Below, in pieces: positions 1 through 12,142 of a stretch of 64,000 nucleotides of DNA. The notes under the pieces are model-generated. The model was given only the letters and a program-made list of their open reading frames with translations, was not told the origin of the DNA and did no database searches. This stretch comes from Archegozetes longisetosus (taxonomy: Eukaryota > Arthropoda > Arachnida > Sarcoptiformes > Trhypochthoniidae). The stretch's first letter is position 1. Every line of letters begins with the position of its first letter. A program made the position numbers and the translations under genes. The stretch is from the NCBI GenBank assembly GCA_018873245.2, contig JAEMBT020000007.1, positions 4,957,129 through 5,021,128 of the forward strand. Reading direction: 5' to 3'.

Positions 1-1884
1 TTCTGAAAATAAATTACATCTCAAATCCTTTAAGCACTAAATTTGATGGCATAAGATTATAGTTTGGATGTAAGAAAATTCATTGAAAACCGTTTGAGGA
101 TATCGGCAGACAATGTTTTACCAGATTTATTACATGATGCTAAATGTGATTAATGTGTAATCATGTTTAAAAAACAAATTATTCACCAAATTTTCATCTG
201 CAAGTCACTGAGAAATAACAGAAGTCTCTAATCAGAAGGGAATCGGTGTTAATAAATAAAGCTTTAGATGCTATAAGTATGTGTTTGCCAGAGGCTCAAC
301 AACAATCCATATAAGATTATTGACCGGTATATAGATTCGCAAATGGATTTATTTGCTTATTTGACAAAAGCCACATTTCTCGCAACCTTATAATTATGAA
401 TGTATCGCAAAATATCTCTTATTCTTTTATTTGCCAATATCTATACATGTGTTCAAGTATCTCAACAGCAAGTTTTAAGGGCTTTCACCCCATTTGCCAT
501 TTGATTTCTAATTCGATCGTTTGAATAAGAAGTCGGTGAGAAACAGGCCTCAACCAAAGTTCCTATAATACCGCAAATAAACCAACAATTATACAGAGCT
601 TTAATGAGGTGCTTCTTATCTTTAAAAGTACACCAAACAAATTGCTACATTTTCACGAAGTTCTCTCTCTAATTCATGAATATTTCATCAATAACAGGAA
701 GATTTTTCAAAACTTTTGCCATAGATCCACCCCTGGACAATCGGCTTTTCAGTACAATAGTATTGCTATTCAGCAATACTATTAAAGAAGTAATGACTTT
801 GAATGAATCGTGAGCTCAATAAAGTTTAATTGTTTGGAGGCTTGCTGACGTACTATCACAGCGAACAGTTAGTAAGTGATGTTAAGAACTTCTAAAAAAA
901 GACTCAATCCCAATTGATGATGATCATAATTGTTTAAATTAATTTGCCAACTCTTATCTCCAGTATTTATCAAAATGAATTCTCTGGCAACTAAATTAAT
1001 TGCAGATATTTTGCCTCAATTAAGATGGAAAATATTGCGTTTTTGTAAGACTTGAGAAAGAATTTGTGTTATGATAAAAGAATTTATCTTATAATGACAC
1101 AGTAATGGCTATGAAAAGCATGTAATCTTCAATCTTAAGATTTACACAGCAAAAAGTCTAGACTTTTACTAATCAATCGAAAATGTTGGTAGCAATGTAA
1201 ATGTTATTCTTAAGCATTTCTGACAAGTCTTATCTCTAAATTAGTTTCTCTCCAGTATTAATCTTTCATTTTTTAATAAAGAAATATTTCGAGTCAAACA
1301 ATAATCCTAAGAAATGAATTCTCCATTTATTTCTTATATTGCTTTACGGTTTTTGAACTTTTCATACATTTATAGCATTAGGAGAGTTTAAATGCATATT
1401 TCATTCTGAAAACACCAAAACAATAAGTTGGCGGCAATATATCATAAGAGAAAAGCAAATTAAGGCCGAAGCTTAAACACAATCGAGTAATAAATAACTT
1501 TATCTCATTTTAATATTCGCTTGTATTTTATAATAATTACATTATACCATCAGTTTCTGGAAGTTAATGCTTATTAATCATTGGTAAATTAGGAACCGTA
1601 TAATAAGGAAATCGTGTCTTTTTTATGTAAATCCTTTTCAATTTCAAAATTCAGACCAGAGCTAATAGGTTCTCAATTGTTCTCCTAGATTGATATCAGT
1701 GAAGTCAATATAAATTGCAAACAAACTCAAATACAAATAAATCTCCAAAACAATTGCCAAGTCAAAGTAAAAAACTGATAAACTATTTCAAATTTTGCAT
1801 CGCATTTGTGATAAGAAATTGAATTAAATTAAAAAAATGTTTAACTTTTGACAAAGGTTTATTTTAGAAGCTAAATTAAAAATA

Positions 1885-2102
1885 CAGTAGTACCTCGATA
1901 TAGTGAATCTCTGTAGATCGATAATCTACATTAACTATAACGAGGATTCGATATAAAGATGTTAGAGTAGAAACGGGTGTGTCAGATCTAGAACCTTGTA
2001 TCCACTATGTAGAGGATTCAGTATATCGAGGATTCACTATATCGAGGATTCACTATATCGAGGATTCACTATAAAGAGATTTACTATATCGAGTTATAAT
2101 TG
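1885..2102. mobile_element. pogo/Tigger-like MITE with internal 16-bp tandem repeat
   Basis: The left end reads CAGTAGTACCTCGATATAGT, preceded by TA, and the right end is a degenerate reverse complement (tactatatcgag...aattg). The same end sequence recurs at 3999, 35568, 36235 and 57112, which defines a repeat family. Positions 2025-2072 hold three perfect tandem copies of atcgaggattcactat, flanked by diverged copies; the unit comes from the terminal repeat itself. No transposase ORF is present. Assignment to pogo/Tigger rests on the CAGT-start termini and TA target sites and is inference. Confidence 0.7.
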
Positions 2103-2488
2103 CACAATAATTAAATCAATAGAAAAGATGTGATTGCTTAACACAAAAGCCAGCTAAATCTTCAGGCAAACTAATTATACGCTTATTTGGCGCAAGTTTA
2201 TAGACTTTTAGATAAACATAATATCTAGTGAAGCGATTCATAAGAAGATAATTGTTTTTAAGTATTTAACTGAATAGAAAGCCATATGAAAGTAATTGAA
2301 TGCATAGAAATACTATGGTGAGACTTGATTGGTATTCTCTACGCATTCTTCTGCTTTATATAAGTTAATACTTGATTGCTTGACTATTAACATCGAGGGA
2401 ATAGTAAATGAGATCCAGGGCTAATAACATGTATTGAATGTGTATAAACCGCAGTAATACTATTCAACTCCTTCTACTTCCTCCCTAT

Positions 2489-2683
2489 TAGTGGCGTAAT
2501 TGTTAATCTTATAATCATAACATTTGTTTAATGCTCTTCATTTATCTAAGCAACTTGTTCTCAACAATTCCTTCAACAACCAGAAAACGCCATCAAAAGC
2601 ATCGATAAGTAAAAAGAATTAGTTTAGTTGAAGTTTTCATATTTGACGTGTTAGCAGTTGTTTGGCTAATGTTTACGCCACTT
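2489..2683. mobile_element. Putative short MITE with GTGGCGTAA ends
   Basis: The left end contains tagtggcgtaat and the right end tttacgccactta, which are reverse complements over about 11-12 bases. A second element with related ends lies at 5441-5582. The arms diverge outside the core, so the borders are approximate. There is no coding capacity. Confidence 0.35.
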
Positions 2684-3998
2684 ATTCCCAAAGCTCACGT
2701 AATGACTATTGACTGAATGTATACCTTTTGGATGAACGAATGCATGAATATTTGAAGTAAATGGTTTTTGACAGTTCCGATAGCTATCTCTTTGATGCGT
2801 TTAATTTGAATGAAACGCTATAATTTGTTAAAATAAAAACTACAATCCTACTAAACAATGCTACAATCTAAATTTTGATGGCTTACTAATCAATGGCAAA
2901 TGATTTGCCAGCACGATAATCAATCATAACGTAGATATTTAGACTCAAGTTCATTGTAAGACTTGTGAAGTTATTTATTAAATATTGAAAAATCAATTAC
3001 ATAGTCATAGTGACAGTGTTAGGCTTAAAGAAGATTATGATTTGGTGGTATGTTGCAGAAGATTATGACTTGATTCTATGTTGCGTGCCACTAAACTGAC
3101 AGACATTTGATCTTTTAATGAATTCATATTACGCTATATTTGAAATTCATACCTCCATAATTATATGAATTAGCTGTTCAACATATTCAGTCGCTTTTCG
3201 TAAATGCTTGTTTTATTCGATCAACAGATTATTTAAGCAGAATAACAATTCTCATAATTACATTTATAGCTATTCCCAAAATGATAGAAAGTACAAATTT
3301 ATTGGTATTTAACCAACTTTCGCTTAACTTATTGTAATTTTCGAGTCAATCAGTTATTTTAATCTGTTCCAAAAGTAAGTTATCCATAAAAATAGCTTGT
3401 ATGGCATTTATTATACTATAATTTCAATTATCTCTCCAAGTATTAAGCTGTTAATGGCGAAAATTTCAATTCTTCTTAATAACTGAACAGATCATTCTAA
3501 CAAAAGTGATTTATTTGATTTATATCTCTCAAGGGTTATGATTAAGCTTAGGTTCGCTAATTTCTACACAGAATTCTATATAAAATTCCATACAGAATTG
3601 CATAGAGAATAGATGAGAATAAAACAGAGAAAATTCTCTATAAAACGCTTATAATCGGCAAATGTGCTACAATAAAACGCTAGGGAAAAGATTAACGCAT
3701 CTCAAAATTGGGCGCTAATGACTACATCGCAGTTATTTATAAAGGCTAGACACTGAGAATACTAAATCCGATAAATCCGATTCAGTGATTAAGAAAAATA
3801 ACAGTCAATTTGTTTTACTTTCATTCACTCACTTTCTATTCTGTCAAACATTTTCCTATCTTTTCACAGATTTAAGACTTGTTTTTATTGCTCTTTGATA
3901 TAATTAGTTTGGAACAATAAAGATTAGCCTAAAACAAGTTTTAAAGTGCAGAATTTTATTTTCGCAAAGTCAACGTAAATCAGATTGAAGATAAACTG

Positions 3999-4140
3999 CA
4001 GTAGTACCTCTATACAGTGAACCGCTAGGGACCAGCAATTCACATTGACTATAACGAGATTTCACTATAAACGGGTTAATATAAGTTTGGGGGATGGGTC
4101 GGGTCCGGGCTGTTGCGTTCACTACATAGAGGTATGACTG
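3999..4140. mobile_element. pogo-like MITE (142 bp)
   Basis: Inverted terminal repeats of about 24 bp: the left end starts CAGTAGTACCTCTATACAGT and the right end finishes CTACATAGAGGTATGACTG. TA follows the right end, but the left flank is TG, so the target duplication is imperfect. It lies 27 bp beyond the donor of the LRR exon (minus strand), so it is probably intronic. Same family as 1885-2102. Confidence 0.75.
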
Positions 4141-4166
4141 TAATAATAAAAATAAAGTTTACTCAC

Positions 4167-4534
4167 AGGCTCGTAGTATTGGAGCTAATGTTAAGTGGGA
4201 CTGACGTGAGATTAGCATTAGTGCAGTCGGTGGTAATGGAATGTTGATCAGTTAATTTGCAAACACATTCTTTAGGACATGTTTGTATAATCACATTGCT
4301 ATTATTGTTGGTCACATTCTTCAGCGAAAGTGTCAGTAATGGTCTTGTACTGGTCGTGCTAACGATTATCACGTTTGATGCAAATAAGACCAGTGCCACT
4401 AAATTACCACAAATGTTGAGTAATTTGGGTGAAAGAGTTTTCTTAGGGCAGTTTTTGTTGAAAGCCTTTAGCGAAGGTATTGATGCGTTGGGATGTTGGA
4501 TTGGGAAAAGTTTTGGCGGGCGTTGGCCTCTCAT
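4167..4534 (-). CDS. LRR transmembrane/secreted protein, first coding exon (partial)
   Basis: Codons from the ATG at 4534 down to a consensus donor (CT|GTGAGT) at 4167/4166; the exon ends in phase 2. The 122 residues show a long N-terminal leader, then a hydrophobic stretch (around residues 40-60, LLNICGNLVALVLFASNVII) that can act as signal peptide or anchor. A cysteine cluster C-P-K-E-C-V-C...C follows, which is the N-terminal cap (LRRNT) of extracellular leucine-rich-repeat proteins such as slit/Toll/LRIG types. The end (LTSVPLNISSNTTSL) is the usual lead-in to the first repeat. No repeat-coding exon was found to the left, so the rest is probably outside the window or behind a large intron. 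The leader before the hydrophobic part is unusually long (about 40 residues), so a downstream start is possible. Confidence 0.6.
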
Positions 4535-5440
4535 TATTTATAATTTAAATAAACATTTTTAAGTATTCGACCGAATAAATGTTGCTTTACATCAATCGCT
4601 TTTATAATTCTGGTTTTAAAAAACAAAATTCAGGAATTAGGTCGGAGGTAAATAATCGCTATCGGATCACATACTCAATAACAAGACTCACCACTTAAAA
4701 CACTAACTTTTACAAACTCTTGTCTAACTTGACTATTTATCACATCCAGTTTGCTATTTATTGCTCGACTTTTTCAACTAGTCAAATCTTAACAATAAGA
4801 TTGACTTAATGTCCAAAAAAAGTTTTACTACTACTTTCAAGTGACAGTTATTTTTAAATTCAGCTTTTCAAATATTGATTAGTTTTCTATCTAGATTTAA
4901 TTTCAAACTCTCAGCAAACATATGATTCGCGGCTATTATATTCAGTACATGTCTGTTGAATTGTTAGATAAAATGAGTTTTTATAAGTCCCTACAGTCGG
5001 ATAAAAATAGAAGAATAATCGAAATTGACAGCTCTTTCCATAAAACATGAGAACAACTGATACTAATTTAACGCTAAAACTAATAGACTTTTTTTCGTAA
5101 ATAAAGATAACTTAACTTACTTCTGATCAGAGCCTTCAAGAGTTGCATCTCTTGGATTAGATGCTGATTTCGGACGTGAGCAGCAAATAAAGTTGTGAAA
5201 TAAAGATTCTTTCATAATAGTCAAAGTTATAATCGCAATAATTGACAGTTTTTATATTATGGACAATCCATAAGTTTATTGGTGAGTAAATTCACGACTA
5301 GTACATGAACGTTGTGTGCGATCTCTTGCATGCATTTCAATCGAAAGCAACCAAAAAACTTCTTTCATCTCACTTGACTCACACTATCGCCAGCTTTAGT
5401 GAATTAAGTATCGGAGCAGTCGCTTTCTTGTTCGCGACAG

Positions 5441-5582
5441 TGGCGTAACTGTGAAGAGGAATTTGGGGAAGAGAGATTTTATATTAAAAATTCAATATAG
5501 TTAGAGAGTGTTTAACGCATAAAAATGCCAATACTTATTGATCCTTTGATGTAGTTGAAGCTCATGAAGGCTACGCCAATGC
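5441..5582. mobile_element. Putative short MITE with CAGTGGCGTAAC ends
   Basis: The left end cagtggcgtaactgtgaag is matched at the right by ctcatgaaggctacgccaat, an imperfect reverse complement of about 20 bp. The total is about 142 bp with no ORF. The CAGTGGCGTA-type terminus resembles ends of hAT-type non-autonomous elements, but no clear 8-bp target duplication was seen. Confidence 0.4.
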
Positions 5583-6338
5583 ATGTTGCGTTACGTCATA
5601 ACCCGGTCATAAAGGGGACAAAATTATTATTTATGTAGTTAAACAGGCTTTGGATCTGGTTAGATTTTACTCTTTAATAGATTATGAGTTAAACAAATAA
5701 AACTCCACAATTAGTCAAGGAGTCAACACGAAAACAGATTATGTTGAAACCCTACAAAAATACTCAGGAACACTTTAGGCATTAGCAGCACAATAAGTAG
5801 TAATGAGCTTTCTGGTTCACATCAGAATTGGCTCCGAATATGCATTGAATTGTAAATAGCGTTACACGAACGGGATGCTTTGCTATCATATGCAAATAAT
5901 TGCTGGAATCTGATGAATGTTGCAACTGTAGTGATCTTGCACTTACTCTTCAATAAAACTGTTTGTTATATTGGGTTACTTAAAGAATCTTAATTTAAAA
6001 CTAAGTTTTGTCAAATATTGCTCTAAGAAATATAAAAGTTAAAAACAACATTCGCAACATCGTATAATTGGGGGAAGAGTAGTTATGCAAAAGCTTAAAA
6101 TAAATATGGTTGCAATTATATTTCTGATTGGTTCAAATTGTTTTCTAACTCAGTGACTGACAGGCTCACGCTCACCTAAATTTTGATGCTCAAACTCGTG
6201 CTCTGATGCCGAACATTTGACCCTGGTATTTTGTATGCAAGATATGGTTTAAAAGCTTAATTTTTTTCAAAACAATTACTTAGTGGTTTTTTAGCCTGAT
6301 TCCAATTGAGAAATCGATCTACATCAACATATATGGCT

Positions 6339-6360
6339 CACACACACACACACACACACA
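6339..6360. repeat. (CA)11 microsatellite
   Basis: Eleven uninterrupted CA dinucleotides. Confidence 0.95.
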
Positions 6361-7504
6361 GGAATTATTAATGATCGATAAATTAAAATTCATTGAATCA
6401 AAATGATGCTCAAGTTTGGTGATTTATGTTTTAAATGCTGAAAGGAGAAGTTACACGCTCGCGCTCGCCATCAAATCCTTAAACTCGAGCCTTATCAGAC
6501 ACTGAAATTACAACAGTTAAATAATTTATAAACAGACATATAACCTCTGTTTAGTTTTATTCAACAATTTAATCAAGTTTAAAGAAAAAAATCTTAATAT
6601 AAGTTCATAAAGTTATATAACCAGCTTGATTTTCAGCAGTTCTTTATTTTTAAAGATTAGAAATAGATTAATTATCTTTATTTTCTAATTTTTTTTGCCA
6701 AAATTAGAATAACATGTTTTTAAGTTCTATATTTACAGTATTTGAGCGAACTTTAATCATAACATTGTTACAAAGCTCTCGACATTTGTCTTTGTCAACA
6801 ACTTCTCACTATTAAATTACAAATGCGATAAGAATTGAATTACAGTTTTGATGGTAAAATGGAATATATTGTTTTGATTGGACGAGTAATTAATAGCTGA
6901 TGAGAGATAAATCTAAAAAAGCATTACATGGAATTTTTTACAATAGGTTCAATGAATGCCATGTATAATTGAAATAACATTACAGATAGCAATTTATAGT
7001 ACTCACTCTACCAATAGTAAACTTTTTTTCAAATACTAAACAATCTCTTTTCAATTTAAATTCTTGCACAAATTTTTCTGCCAAATAACTCAGTCACTAT
7101 TAAATAGATATTTGATCACTTAAAGCACTTAAAGCTAAAAGATTGCGAAAGAAAACAAAGGTTACCATATGCATAGAAGTCATACGTTTATTTAGCTCAA
7201 AGCTTACGAGTTAGTCTTTCACTCAATTGAATTGAATTATATTAATAAATATTTGATGAAAGAATATTTGCGGAAATGGTGGGCATATCACAATAAGTCA
7301 CAAATTATAAAATTTTTTGCAAAGTCATATCTAGCCGAACTAAAATGCGTGCATTAGTCATGTATGCGGACCCACTTTTCCTATCATTTCGTTTTCATTA
7401 GTTTGTATTTCACACAATATTGTGCTACGAGTACTCACTTTATATCACTTCTATTGAAAATATTTTTTCTTAACAAAAAAAATCACAGATCTTAAGAAAG
7501 AAGA

Positions 7505-9318
7505 ATGATCAATCTTCATACTATATCTGCTATTTTATTGATGGGTATATTTGGTAGTGCTCAATCTCAACAGGCTTATCAACCTATTCCTGCTAATGTT
7601 AGACCTATTCAACCTCCTGTCCAAGCAGTTGCTGCTCGTAAGTATCTCAATAGATTTTAATTTTAAATTTAATTTTCTCCTCATTTTCTAGTTATTGTAT
7701 GTTGAATGTATATCGAAAATTAAATTAAACTTTCAAAACTTGTTTAACTTTATTGAGTTTGAATAATAATCATACTATTTCTCGAAATATCGGTTTGCGT
7801 CAAATTCAATTATGTGATAGCTCAAATCTTTTTTTATTCAAACTTTTCACACTGAAGTCTTGATAGTTTCCGTTTTAAATTTTTTTAAGTAATAGAAATC
7901 AATAAATCTGCCACCAGTAAAGCTTTCAATTGAGATATATCGATACAATGATAGCCTTAGCGTAATGTCTGCCCAAATAAATAATGCCAGTCATCCAAGC
8001 AGGAGTAAACTCTTTCTCATTTAGTCCTAATTAAATGACTTTCTCCAATCATTTTTCTCATAAAACAAACCTTAGCTGTGATTAACAGAAAAAATAGTAT
8101 TTAATTGGATTAATTTGTAATTACAATTTTGATTATTAAGTAATTACTTTGTATTTAATGATATAAATTAACATTGATAATATATTATGTAATGCAATAG
8201 CCTTTTGATATTTGCAAATTTATAGAACTAAAAGTGCAAACCTCGAAAGTGTGTGACTCGAGCCATACTAATAGATATATCTAAACTTGAAATCAATAAC
8301 AATTCTTATAAAGTGAACACAGCTTTTCACTAACTTAGATTTGAAAATCAAATCAGAAAGATAAATCAATTTTACATAAAGGTATAATTGAATAGTGAAG
8401 TATATAAATGGTAAAACTTTTGTCACGTATAATCTACTGATAATTTGAGTGACTAAAGAATTATTATTCTACGTATTAAACCATATTGACAATGATTTAT
8501 TATTTTCAAGAAAAGTATTCAAAATAATAGAGTCCTTTGTTATGTGTGATATGAATATCATTATAAGAGAACCAGCAAAAAATAGCTCATATGTCTTCTA
8601 ATATACTTTTACTTTCAATGCATTAGCAGATAGTGGCACAAGAGGTTCGACCCGCTGTTACATTTGCAGCTGGACTATAGCTCAATGCACTGATTTTAAT
8701 TGCTATAACAATCCTGACATTTGTACCAATAACAACTTCAGTCCATCAATAGTACAACAGGCCGACTGTCCGGCAGGTTGTGAGCAATTCGTCATCACCG
8801 ATCCAAATGGTAATTAACCTCATTTATTAGTTTATTCGTGCTTCAATTACTAATGATTAACTTTTCTACTCTATCAAACTTCTAGGTATAGTTCAACAAT
8901 GGAGGAGAAACTGTGCACCAGGTTTGCTATCAGTCAAGTGCTTAGCATTTTTAGAGATTTTCAAAAGCTTTAAGTGTTTTTCTAAGTTTTTCTCTAAGTT
9001 TTTCTAAAGCTTTTCAAGTTGTTAAATAAAGATAACCCCTTTTTATTGTTAAGGCCTCAACTTGAAGTTAGCTTAAGACTCATTCAGTTTGATATAAAGC
9101 GATGAAAATGAATAAAAGGATGAGTTTCTATGATTTTAGGCAATATCCCGACGGCTGGATTCAACTGCAGAACAGAATACCAATTGGGCATAAGAATTGA
9201 TCGATGTTTTTGCAATAAGGACTGGTGTAACACTTCATCGCATCTTCAATCTAATATTATAGTGATGACTGCCTTCTGCTTAATTACTACTTTTATTATG
9301 TTTGACTTATTAGTTTAA
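7505..9318 (+). CDS. Ly6/UPAR (three-finger) GPI-anchored protein
   Basis: Four exons: 7505-7637, 8630-8809, 8886-8921, 9140-9318 (528 nt, 175 aa plus stop); all junctions are GT-AG and phases agree. The N-terminus is a signal peptide (MINLHTISAILLMGIFGSAQS). A Pro/Gln-rich spacer follows, then a cysteine-rich domain starting CYICSW, with CPAGC in the middle and ending RCFC-x4-WCN, the Ly6/three-finger signature (CxxC start, CN end). The C-terminus is a hydrophobic tail (about 20 residues, IIVMTAFCLITTFIMFDLLV), as expected for GPI attachment. In arthropods this layout is typical of the quiver/sleepless-related Ly6 proteins that modulate channels and receptors at the cell surface; which member this is cannot be told. 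Intron 1 is about 1 kb. A poly(A) signal AATAAA lies at 9494-9499. Confidence 0.85.
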
Positions 9319-9895
9319 CTTGTTTTACCATTTTACTTCTCTCATATACATTACTTTGTTCTAATTTACTTCAATTTTCAATTTCTATTAAATACTTTAT
9401 ATAATCTTATCTTTCATTAATTTTAAACAATTTAGTATCTGTTCTAAAGATTATACAAAACTGTTTTTAATTTCTATCCATTCGAGTCATTGAAATAAAG
9501 TTTTGGTTTTCTATTAAATTTATAAAATGATTTAAATTTCAATTAAAATAAAACTAATTGCCACAGATTTGGCACTGTAATCAATAAAGGGTTCTCTCAA
9601 TAGTCAAAGCGAATACAAGTCGTAATTGATGTTGAGTTGTGACACATGTTAAATGAAACACATTTCCTCTTCCTTTTTGGTCCACATTATCTCAACTGAT
9701 GACCAGTTTTTATTGATATTTATTTAAATAATAAATAAATCAATAAATAAATCGATTTTTTCGAAAGTAAGTAAATTTTCAATTAATTAAACCCAAAAAC
9801 TAATTAATAAAATGGAAATAAATACAAATTAATGGATAATTAATTAAGAATTTATTTTCTAACCTATTAGAGAACCAGAAGAATAAATTGCGAAA

Positions 9896-10545
9896 ATGTT
9901 GATGTCCAAGAAGGACAGAATTGCTATCTATGAATATCTATTCAAAGAAGGAGTTATGGTCGCAGAGAAGGACTTTCACGCCTCAAAACATCCGGCGTTA
10001 GAGAAGATTCCAAACCTTCATGTCATCAAAGCTCTTCAGTCCCTCAAATCTCGCGGATATGTAAAGGAACAGTTCGCGTGGAGACATTATTATTGGTATT
10101 TAACTAACGAAGGAATTGGATATTTGCGAGATTTCTTACATTTGCCGCCAGAAATAGTTCCGCCAACTCTTAAACGTCAGGTCAAACCCGAGTCTTCAAG
10201 GCCCAGAGCTGCAAAAGGTTTGCGTTTGTTAGATTTCTATGTACTGTTTAATTAATTTTCAAATTTCTTTCGATTGATACGGAGTTGATTTTGATTAATT
10301 TGTATTTAATTTAATTAATAGCCGAAGAAGGACGTGAAAACCGACCACGTGAAGGCGGTCGAGAAGGCTATCGCCGCGATTTTGGTGGAGATGGAGCCCA
10401 AAGAGATGACAGACAGTTTGTAAGTTCATTATTAGCATATATTTTGTTGGTTTATATTGACTGATCTTATTTGCTTCGATAGAGAGGCGGATTCGGTCGC
10501 GGAGCTGGAGGTTTTGGCCGCGGACAGAGAGAACAACGAGAATAA
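9896..10545 (+). CDS. RpS10: 40S ribosomal protein S10 (eS10)
   Basis: Three exons: 9896-10217, 10322-10419, 10493 is not used, the third exon runs 10483-10545; 483 nt, 160 aa plus stop. The N-terminus [20 protein letters not shown] and the following KHP...[25 protein letters not shown] region are the eS10 winged-helix domain; the tail is the expected Arg/Gly-rich disordered extension ([14 protein letters not shown]). Length equals that of animal eS10 (about 160-165 aa). It is a structural protein at the beak of the small ribosomal subunit. The ATG at 9896 is the family start. Poly(A) signal AATAAA at 10600-10605. IMMP1L is convergent downstream, its stop only 250 bp away. Confidence 0.97.
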
Positions 10546-10599
10546 AATAATTCAGTATCCGCTTTTGTTTATAACTAAAAACATTGTAAAACAAATGTT

Positions 10600-10605
10600 A
10601 ATAAA
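10600..10605 (+). terminator. Poly(A) signal of RpS10
   Basis: Canonical AATAAA 55 nt after the RpS10 stop codon. Confidence 0.7.
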
Positions 10606-10796
10606 ACATTTACTACTTTGACTCGATTTGAACTGCTTTTATTATCTGGTATTTTGTACAAATATTTCACAACTATGTCAGTCTTGGAATCGAAACGGGG
10701 TTTCTTATTATTTAAATAATGAATTTAATCTAAAAATGACTCGATATACAAGTCGGTAATTAGTAAATAAGTACTCAATAACAAATTAGATTCAGT

Positions 10797-11566
10797 TCAA
10801 TATTGAAATGTGATCCGGTGGCCATATCTGTAATGTTGAACGTGAATTAGTTTGACATAAATATAAACTATCATTGATTCATTATTTACTTTTGCAATGC
10901 CTTTTCCTAGTATCAGCCCAATAGGAAGTGCACCAAAATTTCGAGAGTCAGTTGAATTGTTAATATTGTCACCGTGAATCCAAACGTGTCCGCGTGGAAC
11001 AACTTGTGATAGAAATCCCTGTTTGACTATGTCTCCTGAAACGCCAACAACTCGTTTGCAAATTAAAACTTTAGGATTCGACGGACAACGAGCTACTATT
11101 ATATCACCTCTATTTTAATTAAAAGTTTCATTGTGAGAAAATATATTTCAAACAATACGGTTACACTTCGTTTTATGGATGATGTAGGTTCGGGCGTTAG
11201 AGAGTTGTGTCGTTACTACGACAATGTTGTCCCTTGTCTAGTGGAGTATGCGAGCCTTTGTCCTTAATCTACGTTAACTGTAAAAGTAGTAATGACAATA
11301 TACTGTATTTAGTTGAGTTAGGTTAAATTAGGTTAGGTATGTGCAAAGACAAGAGTAAAAGACAACATTGTTGTGGTAATTACACTACTCTCTAAAACCT
11401 TACATCAACCGTAAACAAAATATAATCCGTAATTTAAACATATATAAATTTTTCAAAAAGTTTAGTTTTAATACCTGTTATATTTTTTGATGAAAACTGA
11501 TGAAAAACGTTCTGTTATTATGATGTCTCTGTCACTAATAGTTGGTTCCATTGAAGGACCTGAACA
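10797..11566 (-). CDS. IMMP1L: Mitochondrial inner membrane protease subunit 1 (5' exon not found)
   Basis: Two exons read on the minus strand: 11566-11475 and 11109-10797 (stop TGA at 10797-10799). The upstream exon encodes CSGPSMEPT, the Ser-containing box of S26 signal peptidases (catalytic Ser). The next encodes GDIIVARCP, then ICKRVVGVSGD with the catalytic Lys, then GHVWIHGDNINNSTDSRNFG, which fits IMMP1/IMP1 (NSTDSR) rather than IMMP2. The protein cleaves sorting peptides of inner-membrane and intermembrane-space proteins. The split Arg codon (AG|A) joins the exons in phase. The first exon, which should carry about 35 residues including a membrane segment, was not found; two MITEs (11165-11420, 11868-12142) lie in or near the place where it is expected. 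The tail after the last box is somewhat longer than usual (YRYGHRITFQY). Confidence 0.85.
11165..11420. mobile_element. MITE, family with GATGTAG...TTAGAGAG ends, copy A
   Basis: Long inverted repeats of about 50 bp. The left arm runs from ttttatggatgatgtaggtt through the gttagagagttgtgt segment to acgacaatgttgtc, and the right arm is its imperfect reverse complement, ending acatcaaccgtaaacaaaa. It lies inside the IMMP1L intron (11110-11474). A diverged sister copy sits 450 bp away at 11868-12142. No ORF. Confidence 0.65.
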
Positions 11567-11867
11567 CTAGTTATAAATTGAAAAGTAGATTTAATTTGAT
11601 TTCAATCAAGTTTGGTAAACTTCCATTCAATTAAGAATTGGAATAAGAGTTAAAGAAATTATAACAAGTATCTAAACAGCCGTTCAAACTTTTCAGCTCT
11701 GATTTAAATTATCGAAACTTGAATCATTAATCATGACTAAATTTTCTGAATATTAATAATAAGGTTGATAAACTTTTTAATCACAAATATCAAACTTCAG
11801 ATTTGACTTCCTACTGACTTGAACGGAAAAAAGCTAAGCTAAATCAATTATCATTCGGTTCATGATT

Positions 11868-12142
11868 GTCAATTGGTTCAGGATTTGTGTAGAGATAGGG
11901 CGTAAGAAAGCGATGTGGTTACCTGAGAAGTGCTGTGCCATGTCTAGCGTGTCGCGAACACCATTCTTACTATCTAGCCTAACCTAACTAAGTTTATGAC
12001 CAATGCCACTAATTTAGGTCTAGTTAAGATAGCTTAGGTGAGGCAAATGATACGTGTAGTGCATTAAACATAAGAGAACACTGTTACGGTAACCACATTG
12101 TTCCCTATTACCCAAACTCTACATCACCCATAAACCAAACTT
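11868..12142. mobile_element. MITE, same family as 11165-11420, copy B
   Basis: The left arm contains gtgtagagatagggcgtaa and gatgtggttac. The right arm contains gtaaccacattgttccctat and acatcacccataaaccaaa, which are reverse complements of the left arm and resemble the arms of copy A. The position, upstream of the IMMP1L exons, may be intronic or promoter-proximal. Confidence 0.6.

Larger units (their letters stand above)
1..4162. other. Non-coding stretch with small inverted-repeat elements
   Basis: No exon was recognised on either strand. The stretch is AT-rich and contains two MITE-like elements listed separately (1885-2102 and 2489-2683), and a third (3999-4140) at its right edge. It probably forms part of the intron, or the downstream region, of the minus-strand LRR gene whose first exon ends at 4167, because that exon finishes at a good splice donor and no further LRR exon was found to its left. 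Confidence 0.5.
4535..7504. other. Intergenic region between LRR gene and Ly6 gene
   Basis: No exon recognised. It holds a short MITE-like element (5441-5582) and a CA microsatellite (6339-6360). The part near 5280-5460 is less AT-rich than its surroundings and could include the 5' end or promoter of the minus-strand LRR gene, but nothing decisive is visible. Confidence 0.4.

Noticed and set aside
4257..4562. Plus-strand 101-codon ORF
   Set aside because: Antisense shadow of the LRR exon; the minus strand has the signal segment and the LRRNT cysteines.
10295..10594. Minus-strand ORF over RpS10 exons 2-3
   Set aside because: Antisense to the clear eS10 C-terminal coding sequence.
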